From: a virus
DNA length: 34,632 nt
Reading direction: 5' to 3' (one strand)
Virus record (IMG/VR): IMGVR_UViG_3300034283_000223
Span: 1-34,632 of that record
In this document: piece by piece, positions 29,813 to 34,632 of the stretch
Position numbering within the stretch: position 1 is the stretch's first letter
How the letters are laid out: each line of letters opens with the position of its first letter
Translations under genes and position numbers: made by a program
Notes under the pieces: model-generated
What the model was told of the DNA's origin: nothing
The model's database searches: none
The model's input: the letters and a program-made list of their open reading frames with translations, nothing else

Positions 29813-29977
29813 CTAGCGACCAATACGGCAACAACAGGCTCTGTTGTCTAGCGGTTCAACCTTAAATTTGACCACTGGAAGGTCTGGGGCATCAGCCTTG
29901 CTGCAAAGACGCTTAGAAACGGCATTTCCGCTCGATTGTGAACGTTTTAGAGCCTTATTTTTGGCCACCTTTGCCAT
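29813..29977 (-). CDS. Small basic protein, 54 aa, tentative
   Basis: A 54-codon frame on the minus strand, beginning MAKVAKNKALKRSQSSGNAV and ending NRACCCRIGR. It starts one base after the stop of the DUF6321-type gene, matching the tight spacing seen across the window, but lacks a clear Shine-Dalgarno sequence. A basic N-terminus and three adjacent cysteines are its only notable features. It would be the last minus-strand gene facing the plus operon. If not a gene, the 29738-29978 stretch is non-coding between convergent transcripts. Confidence 0.4.
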   Translation of the reverse strand: MAKVAKNKALKRSQSSGNAVSKRLCSKADAPDLPVVKFKVEPLDNRACCCRIGR

Positions 29978-29978
29978 A

Positions 29979-30221
29979 TTACCAATTTTTGCAGCTCCAC
30001 GCGCGCGCCGTTAGCTTGTTGGGAGGGTTGCTGTCGCACTTGTGTCTAGCCCTAAAGCTACGCCTACGCTCTGGATTGTTCTTCTTAATGGTCATCTTGG
30101 GGTCACCATAGCGGATAACCTTGCTTTTCCCATCCTTACACGCTCGGACTACAAATTTGCGCGCCTCGCCAGGTGTACGCCTTGGGCTATTGCAAGGCAG
30201 TTCTCTAGGATTCAAGGTCAT
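29979..30221 (-). CDS. DUF6321-type domain protein
   Basis: 80 aa. TPGEARKFVVRACKDGKSKV, IRYGDPKMTIKKNNPERRRS, FRARHKCDSNPPNKLTARAW and SCKNW match a recurrent phage domain (probably DUF6321): YGDP-x-M-x-I, P-E-R-R-x-x-F-R-A-R-H-x-C-D, and a terminal A-x-x-W-S-C-K-x-W. It is usually fused to phage structural or protease proteins; here it stands alone. Cys and His could bind metal. GAGG lies just before the ATG, and the gene overlaps its upstream neighbour by 17 bases. Confidence 0.7.
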   Translation of the reverse strand: MTLNPRELPCNSPRRTPGEARKFVVRACKDGKSKVIRYGDPKMTIKKNNPERRRSFRARHKCDSNPPNKLTARAWSCKNW

Positions 30222-30489
30222 CTACCTCATCTTGGTCCCAAACGTCTGGAATCGAGTCCTGGAGCGACTGTAGTGCCTTCTGGTGGCTTTCAAAGAAACC
30301 CGACAGCCTCTTGACCTGCTCTGTAAGGCTGTTCCATTGCACTTCAAAGACCTCATAGGAGCAGTTGGCATTCATATCGTCTACCAGTTGGCCTAGCAAA
30401 CGTAGCACGCCATGCAACTGTGCATTCTCACGTTGAAGCAGGCCAATGAACTTGTGCGCTACCTTCAACTGATCCCTATCGTGGTTCAA
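30205..30489 (-). CDS. Coiled-coil hypothetical protein, 94 aa
   Basis: Helical protein: VAHKFIGLLQRENAQLHGVL, RLLGQLVDDMNANCSYEVFE and VQWNSLTEQVKRLSGFFESH. It begins at a TTG at 30489 overlapping the end of the previous gene by 14 bases, with AAGG upstream, and ends in an acidic tail (DVWDQDEVDDLES). No known domain. Coupled spacing supports expression. Confidence 0.55.
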   Translation of the reverse strand: MNHDRDQLKVAHKFIGLLQRENAQLHGVLRLLGQLVDDMNANCSYEVFEVQWNSLTEQVKRLSGFFESHQKALQSLQDSIPDVWDQDEVDDLES

Positions 30490-30619
30490 ACCCGCCCTTC
30501 TTGGCTTTCATCATGCGCCACACCTTTGGGCTGATGGTGCTTTTAGACTTAGGACGGCTAGTGCCAGCCTTGCGGCGGGCGTTAATGTTTGCATACAAAC
30601 CAGGTTTACTGTTGTTCAT
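30476..30619 (-). CDS. Small basic protein, 47 aa
   Basis: From the ATG at 30619: MNNSKPGLYANINARRKAGT, then SRPKSKSTISPKVWRMMKAK and KGGFEPR. KPGLYANINARRKAG is a recurrent motif of short phage proteins of unknown function, which supports this start over the longer frame to 30727. A TGnTACAAT-type element sits 6 bases upstream, so the transcript may be leaderless; no Shine-Dalgarno sequence is seen. Confidence 0.65.
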   Translation of the reverse strand: MNNSKPGLYANINARRKAGTSRPKSKSTISPKVWRMMKAKKGGFEPR

Positions 30620-30625
30620 TTCACG

Positions 30626-30631
30626 ATTGTA
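30626..30631 (-). promoter_or_regulatory. Extended -10 promoter element, leaderless spacing
   Basis: On the minus strand TACAAT, preceded by TGG (an extended -10, TGn), ends 6 bases before the ATG at 30619, putting the predicted start at the A of ATG. A -35 is poor (TTGATT at 14 bases), as is tolerated with extended -10 elements. It would drive the genes 30619 to 29813 independently of the primase operon. Confidence 0.45.
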
Positions 30632-30647
30632 CCACACCGCAACAAAA

Positions 30648-30884
30648 TCAAAAGTATAGAAGCCTCTGCATTTGCGATTCACTAATACAATTTTCTGGTT
30701 CGCTTTGGCTTTGCAATACGCCAGCAATCCTAATCAATCTCTTCTTGAGCATTTCTTTCGGCCATCCGTCTTCAATACCCTTGCATCTGGTCCACCACAA
30801 AATTGACTTAAATGTAGCTTGGGAATGTTTGGCGTAGTCAGCCTGCGTATTTCCAGCCACAAAATCGTACCCACCCATCCTCAT
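30648..30884 (-). CDS. Hypothetical protein, 78 aa
   Basis: From the ATG at 30884, in an ATGA overlap with the primase-like gene: MRMGGYDFVAGNTQADYAKH, then SQATFKSILWWTRCKGIEDG and WPKEMLKKRLIRIAGVLQSQ. It is helical and Trp-rich. No family is recognised. A longer frame to 30926 would overlap the upstream coding region. Probably a replication-region accessory protein by location. Confidence 0.55.
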   Translation of the reverse strand: MRMGGYDFVAGNTQADYAKHSQATFKSILWWTRCKGIEDGWPKEMLKKRLIRIAGVLQSQSEPENCISESQMQRLLYF

Positions 30885-31483
30885 TTGGCTTCCGTCTCCA
30901 TATCCCCATAAACTTCGCAATCCCAAACTGCGCCTACTATGCTTCCATCAAACAGCCTTTCAACAGCCTCAACCCACCCACCAACTTGGCAATCCTCCTT
31001 GATTTTGGCCACTATTTCGGCTGGGACTAGCTCGATTTGCCTCTCCTCGTTATCTGTCAACGACTTATCAATTTCTGGGACAGCTGGGACAGGTTTTCGC
31101 AACCCTATTTCACCCACGGGTGTATTACATAACGTATCTTTATTAGATACTATAAACTTTTCAAGCAGTGCGCGTAGGTTATAAAAAGGTGTCCCAATTG
31201 TCCCAGAATCCGCTTTCTTATCCCTTTTAGGACATGAAAACGGCTTAATGGCGATATACGACTTTGGCTTAGCAACGACCCCATCTCCAACCAGCTTGGC
31301 TATCATGGCTCGATGCGCCCTATCCCCGCGATACTTGGCACACCCGAACCTGCCGTCTTTGTATATGTATAGATGTTCCTTGCGGTTGTCTTGCCCAAGC
31401 GCAGCGCAAGCTGGACAGCCAGCCTTGATCCCGCCGTCTGCTGCATTCTTCACGTTATGCAACTTTGATATGTCTAGGCTCAA
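30881..31483 (-). CDS. Primase-type zinc-ribbon protein
   Basis: 200 aa. Residues 20-60 read AGCPACAALGQDNRKEHLYI, then YKDGRFGCAKYRGDRAHRAM: Cys23, Cys26, His37 and Cys48 make the CxxC...H...C site of phage primase zinc ribbons, which read template sequence. No TOPRIM or helicase motif follows; residues 60-200 are a polar linker and a helical tail. It is directly coupled to the prim-pol/helicase gene upstream, so the two may share one replication function split between proteins. An alternative is a regulatory protein using the same ribbon. Confidence 0.65.
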   Translation of the reverse strand: MSLDISKLHNVKNAADGGIKAGCPACAALGQDNRKEHLYIYKDGRFGCAKYRGDRAHRAMIAKLVGDGVVAKPKSYIAIKPFSCPKRDKKADSGTIGTPFYNLRALLEKFIVSNKDTLCNTPVGEIGLRKPVPAVPEIDKSLTDNEERQIELVPAEIVAKIKEDCQVGGWVEAVERLFDGSIVGAVWDCEVYGDMETEAK

Positions 31484-33468
31484 AACTCATCCCTCCTATG
31501 GCTTGCTCTGGATTGCCCTTGAACTGCCACATTCTTAAACCCTCTTGCATTCTTACCGCTTGGAGCCACAACCGAATGACTCTGGGTTGCGCCGTGTATG
31601 GCATACATCTGCTCATTTATGACTTTCTGGAGCCTAGCAAGCTCCATTGCAACCCACCTGCGCTCCGCACAATACTCTCCGTATAGGGTGATAAGCTCCT
31701 CATTGGTTATCTCAAATCCCTTGGCCTTTGTTACCTTTTCCTTGATGAAGTTTGTGACGCTGTCCGACTCCGCAAGCAGGCTGTTGACCTTCTGTATTTG
31801 CGGGCTGGCTAGGCGTATGTCTCCAGTCTCCCTCACATCCTTCAGCAACTCTCGGAACCCGCATAGGAACCAAGCCAATATCTCTGATCCTTCCTCCTCT
31901 ACCAGCTTGTCCGCAAGCCTATCAACCTTCTTGGCTGGTGGTGGATTGGTAAACTCAAGCAGCAACAACCTCCTGCCCCAAGCCTCAACATCACCTTCCA
32001 GCGCGACCTTGAGCCTTTCGTTGGACGTGATGAGGATATTGAATATGCCTTGCAGCACTACGCCATCATTAAGACCCTTGCCCTCCGCCTCCATCGTGTC
32101 TCCTCCAGTTAGCCCCTTGATGACCTTGGCTCCAGGGGTGGATAAGAAGTTGCCAGGCACGTCCGTTCCAGAGAGCAGTGTCTTGGCTCGAAACCTATAC
32201 AACTCAAACTGATTGTTGAGATGTCCAGTTCTGAGCGCGGCCATGTTGTGTTTGCCAACGATGTTTAGAACAATGTTGACCAGCGTTGACTTGCCTCCAC
32301 CAGCCTGCCCATACATCACCATGAATCTCTGGATGATATTTCTTCCGAACAAACACATCCCGCCGTACTTTTGAAACATCACCGCATCATCTGGATCACT
32401 GAATGTCGGACCAACCAGATCGGTCAAGAAGCGTTGTGGGATCTTATCAATGCCCTTGTACTCTATCGGCGATTGATTGCGCGAATAGAAGTCTGGGCTG
32501 AAGTCGTGTTCGCGTAGCTCTCCGTCATCATCAAAAGTAATATAGCTGTTGGCGCAATGCACACCTGGAATACCCTTGTTTATGAACGCATCCTGCACCT
32601 CCACCATGCCCCGCAACTGGCGGGTAATAGATGTGAGCAGCCTTTCACTCCTCATGTCTTGCGTTGACGGCTCGCCAATGTCTCTACCTACTTCCAGTAT
32701 GGATGAGCTTATCTCCTGCTTGATCGTGTCCTCGCTCTTAATGCCCCACAGTCCTGTCTCTGGATCGTACATATAAAACTTCTTCTCGGATGGCTCCCAC
32801 AGAATTTTGTTTTCGGTGTGATACTTCGCAGCCCAGAACGGCTCATTGATACCAACCAATGTTTGCGCCTCAGTTTCCGTATTGGTTCGGTACTTGAACG
32901 GCGCGCCCCAAGCCTCCTCCAACTCCTTGCATTTCTTTTTATGCTCATCATCCTTCCACGGCCTATTGGTATCCTCTGGCCAATTGATTTCGCTAAACTC
33001 AATCTCGACTGGAGCTGCCCCTCTTACTGGATATGTGTACTGGCATCCGCTTGGATGCGTTCCGTAAACTATTGTTTGCCCGCCATTACTTCTCCACTCA
33101 CCCCAATCCTCAGTGCCAGCCTTGATCTTAAATAGGTCTGGATACTCGCCCTTGATCTGCACCCAGAAGTTGCGACCTCTGGCTCCCTTGGTTTGGAATG
33201 TTGCGGCCAGCTTTGGATTAGCCTTCTCAAACTCTTCCGCCCTTGCATCGCTATCTACGTCAATGGAACACAGATTGGATGATGCCCTGCCCATCAGCAC
33301 GCCTATGTTTGATGCGAGCAACTTCTGAATATACTCGGTGCGGAGGGTTTCCTCGTACGCAATGTTTTGCCACCCAACCTGCACTGGACCCTTCATTCCT
33401 TTCGGAACAAGTAGGAATACTGGTTTACCCAAACGACAGCGTAAAGCTGTCAACATTTCTTCATTCAT
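31480..33468 (-). CDS. Prim-pol / SF3 helicase replication protein
   Basis: 662 aa from the ATG at 33468, preceded by AGAAAGG at 11 bases. The N-terminal bifunctional primase-polymerase part has NLCSIDVDSD (about 65-74, catalytic acids) and IVYGTHPSGCQYTYP (133-147, the conserved His). The C-terminal part is a D5/SF3-type helicase: Walker A MYGQAGGGKSTLVNIVLNI (about 385-403), a downstream GTDVPGNF, and ILITSNERLKV with Asn and Arg typical of the sensor region. Such proteins prime and unwind DNA at phage origins. The upstream frame extends to 33519 but is not needed. The structured region 33469-33720 lies immediately before it. Confidence 0.85.
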   Translation of the reverse strand: MNEEMLTALRCRLGKPVFLLVPKGMKGPVQVGWQNIAYEETLRTEYIQKLLASNIGVLMGRASSNLCSIDVDSDARAEEFEKANPKLAATFQTKGARGRNFWVQIKGEYPDLFKIKAGTEDWGEWRSNGGQTIVYGTHPSGCQYTYPVRGAAPVEIEFSEINWPEDTNRPWKDDEHKKKCKELEEAWGAPFKYRTNTETEAQTLVGINEPFWAAKYHTENKILWEPSEKKFYMYDPETGLWGIKSEDTIKQEISSSILEVGRDIGEPSTQDMRSERLLTSITRQLRGMVEVQDAFINKGIPGVHCANSYITFDDDGELREHDFSPDFYSRNQSPIEYKGIDKIPQRFLTDLVGPTFSDPDDAVMFQKYGGMCLFGRNIIQRFMVMYGQAGGGKSTLVNIVLNIVGKHNMAALRTGHLNNQFELYRFRAKTLLSGTDVPGNFLSTPGAKVIKGLTGGDTMEAEGKGLNDGVVLQGIFNILITSNERLKVALEGDVEAWGRRLLLLEFTNPPPAKKVDRLADKLVEEEGSEILAWFLCGFRELLKDVRETGDIRLASPQIQKVNSLLAESDSVTNFIKEKVTKAKGFEITNEELITLYGEYCAERRWVAMELARLQKVINEQMYAIHGATQSHSVVAPSGKNARGFKNVAVQGQSRASHRRDEF

Positions 33469-33591
33469 ATCACGATTTACCTTTCTGCTTATTTGTTTTG
33501 TATCACGATGTTCAACCACTGCAAGTGGTATCTGCTTTTACTTATTAAAATTTATGCCCCTTTGTTTCAAGTGGTAATCGTGATTACCAGC

Positions 33592-33608
33592 CGCAAGATC
33601 TCCTTGCG
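33592..33608 (-). repeat. Hairpin repeat copy A
   Basis: CGCAAG (33592-33597) and CTTGCG (33603-33608) form a 6-bp stem around ATCTC. The 15-base core GCAAGATCTCCTTGC and the flanking TACCA (33609-33613) recur in copy B. On the minus strand the stem-loop displays AAGGAG, a Shine-Dalgarno-like sequence. Relative to copy B, the closing pair is C-G instead of T-A. Confidence 0.6.
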
Positions 33609-33684
33609 TACCATTCGGGACATTGTATTCATAAAATTCAAACTGGCTCTGATTCAAGGGGTAGACACACTGAGGAAACGCCCG

Positions 33685-33703
33685 ATGCAAGATCTCCTTG
33701 CAT
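33685..33703 (-). repeat. Hairpin repeat copy B
   Basis: ATGCAAG (33685-33691) and CTTGCAT (33697-33703) form a 7-bp stem around ATCTC, 94 bases from copy A and in the same orientation. Core and loop are identical to copy A. The pair next to the core is T-A here and C-G there, a compensatory change that keeps the stem. This favours selection on structure. Confidence 0.6.
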
Positions 33704-33720
33704 ACCACAACGCCAGTTAG

Positions 33721-34632
33721 TTATTTGTTTTCTAGCTCAATCGCCTTTCTGGATGCAAGCACAATATCTTCGGCGGTAATATTCCGCAGAGCGTTGCACC
33801 AGTATTGAGTCTTCGGGGTGCGATTACTCGCATCCTTACACTTCGCCTGCGGCAACCCAGCGTGCGGTCGGCAAGGCGCGTGTGGACAGGTATCGGGCTT
33901 GAACACCGATACGTTCTTGGGATAAAAACTCATACGATCTTTTGGATCGTAGCTGCCCCACAGCGACACACACGGTGTATCCAATCCAGCAGCCATATGG
34001 TTGACACTGCTATCTGGTGCAACAACAAAGTCAGCCCCGCTGATAATCGGGAACAGCGAGCGCACAGCCTTGGTGCAGTTAAATAGATCAATCACTCTCG
34101 GATGATCCACTTTAAAGTTGTTGCTGTTATCCAGCCCAATGATGACAGCGTGATGTTTGGGGTAAGCTTCTAGCAACGCCAGCACCGCCTCCTGCCCCAT
34201 CGTTGGCGGGTAGGTGCGGGTCGGACCACTGGACGAAACGTGGTAGGCAAAGAACGGACTAGGCAACGGCCACTTGCCCATCGCCTTCAACTCTTCGTGG
34301 TCTGGCTCGATGAGATGTAGAACTGGCTTACAATACTTAGCCATCGTCTTCTCATCCCAAACCCCCATCCACTCGTAGATGCGCTGGTAGCAGTTGCCAG
34401 GACCAGTGCCTAGCTTCGTGTTGCCAACCTGCCCGCTGAACAGATCGTCAGTCGGTAGGTGTGCGTCAAAAGAATCCCAAGCCTCTAGCGATGCAGGCAA
34501 CGGCCACAGCTTTGCACCCAACCCAGCGTAGAGAGGTAGGTTGCGAGCAGGTGCGTAAACCTCCACAACCCCGCCCGACTCCTGCACCAAGTAGTTGACG
34601 AAGGCGGTAGCAATGATCGCGTCACCAATTGC
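33721..34632 (-). CDS. GT9-family glycosyltransferase, N-terminus cut by window edge
   Basis: The frame is open to the window edge (303 residues visible) and its first residues AIGDAIIATAFVNYLVQES are the Gly-Asp loop at the start of GT9 (ADP-heptose:LPS heptosyltransferase-like) enzymes, so only a few N-terminal residues are missing. The nucleotide-sugar site is ISGADFVVAPDSSVNHMAAG, followed by LDTPCVSLWGSYDPKDR. A Cys-rich tail CPHAPCRPHAGLPQAKC is seen in a GT9 subset. It would transfer a heptose or related sugar, either to host surface glycans or to a phage glycan. Whether it is transcribed with the primase operon is unclear because the repeat region lies between them. Confidence 0.75.
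   Translation of the reverse strand, partial: AIGDAIIATAFVNYLVQESGGVVEVYAPARNLPLYAGLGAKLWPLPASLEAWDSFDAHLPTDDLFSGQVGNTKLGTGPGNCYQRIYEWMGVWDEKTMAKYCKPVLHLIEPDHEELKAMGKWPLPSPFFAYHVSSSGPTRTYPPTMGQEAVLALLEAYPKHHAVIIGLDNSNNFKVDHPRVIDLFNCTKAVRSLFPIISGADFVVAPDSSVNHMAAGLDTPCVSLWGSYDPKDRMSFYPKNVSVFKPDTCPHAPCRPHAGLPQAKCKDASNRTPKTQYWCNALRNITAEDIVLASRKAIELENK

Larger units (their letters stand above)
33469..33720 (-). promoter_or_regulatory. Structured repeat region before the primase-helicase gene
   Basis: The 252 bases between the glycosyltransferase stop and the primase-helicase start hold four hairpins and several repeats. TGGTAATC/GATTACCA (33572-33589) is an 8-bp stem with a 2-base loop; ACCACT/AGTGGT (33515-33529) is another; two covarying hairpins are listed separately. 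ATCACGAT occurs at 33469-33476 and 33502-33509 and inverted at 33577-33584. CAAGTGGTA occurs at 33522-33530 and 33568-33576. These features suit an origin of replication, an operator cluster or a structured 5' leader. A 56-codon GTG frame (33538-33708) crosses it but lacks support. Confidence 0.55.

Noticed and set aside
29835-29870. TCTAGCGGTTCAA resembling a tRNA D-arm
   Set aside because: No anticodon stem-loop or T-arm at correct spacing downstream.
33538-33708. A 56-codon GTG-started frame on the minus strand across the repeat region
   Set aside because: No ribosome binding site and no recognised domain; both hairpin repeats fall in it in different registers, which the DNA or RNA structure explains better. 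It remains possible as a small gene.
1-34632. Prophage boundaries, integrase or att sites
   Set aside because: No integrase, excisionase or flanking bacterial gene was seen, and no long direct repeat at the window ends.

Overview
The window is a stretch of a tailed-phage genome with no recognisable bacterial chromosomal genes, integrase or attachment site. It most resembles a podovirus: a head module with terminase, portal, scaffold and an N4-gp56-type major capsid protein is followed by adaptor and nozzle proteins (T7 gp11/gp12 positions), a possible GNAT-like protein (gp13 position) and a run of large proteins ending in a 1192-residue protein, as expected for podoviral ejection proteins. 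No RNA polymerase is visible, so it is not a typical T7-like phage. Genes run off both edges (partial ORF at 1-218; partial glycosyltransferase at 33721-34632), so the genome is incomplete. The host cannot be named; a lipid-anchored spanin candidate and a GT9 (heptosyltransferase-like) enzyme suggest a Gram-negative envelope.

Layout, mostly transcribed on the minus strand from high to low coordinates. 34632-29813: GT9 glycosyltransferase, a 252-bp non-coding region full of hairpins and repeats, prim-pol/SF3 helicase, a separate zinc-ribbon primase-like protein, and small proteins including a probable DUF6321 protein. 29738-27959: the only plus-strand operon, of eight very small genes, several shorter than 60 codons, with a family of short direct repeats around its last gene. 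27871-24285: small and large terminase, a protein of unknown function, then a compact holin / i-spanin / o-spanin cassette hidden in overlapping frames, and a small virion-type protein. 24288-19132: portal, methyltransferase, scaffold, capsid and small proteins. 18851-13663: decoration, fibre and tail-associated proteins with a second small membrane protein/lipoprotein cluster (15957-16604). 13663-3531: tail adaptor, tail nozzle, ejection-type proteins and a GH108-type muralytic protein. 3534-3169: a lone plus-strand gene for a small secreted protein. 3142-1: a recombination module with three PD-(D/E)XK-type nucleases and an SSB-like protein, then small unknown genes.

Genes are packed with ATGA, GTGA, TTGA or TAATG overlaps, so translational coupling is the main organisation visible. 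At each plus-strand switch, and before one minus-strand gene, a promoter-like hexamer pair lies so close to the ATG that the transcript would be leaderless. The best candidates for something undescribed are the structured repeat region upstream of the primase-helicase (33469-33720), the solitary signal-peptide gene at 3169-3534, and an identical N-terminal octapeptide shared by two otherwise unrelated proteins (the GH108 protein and the 24285-24626 protein).
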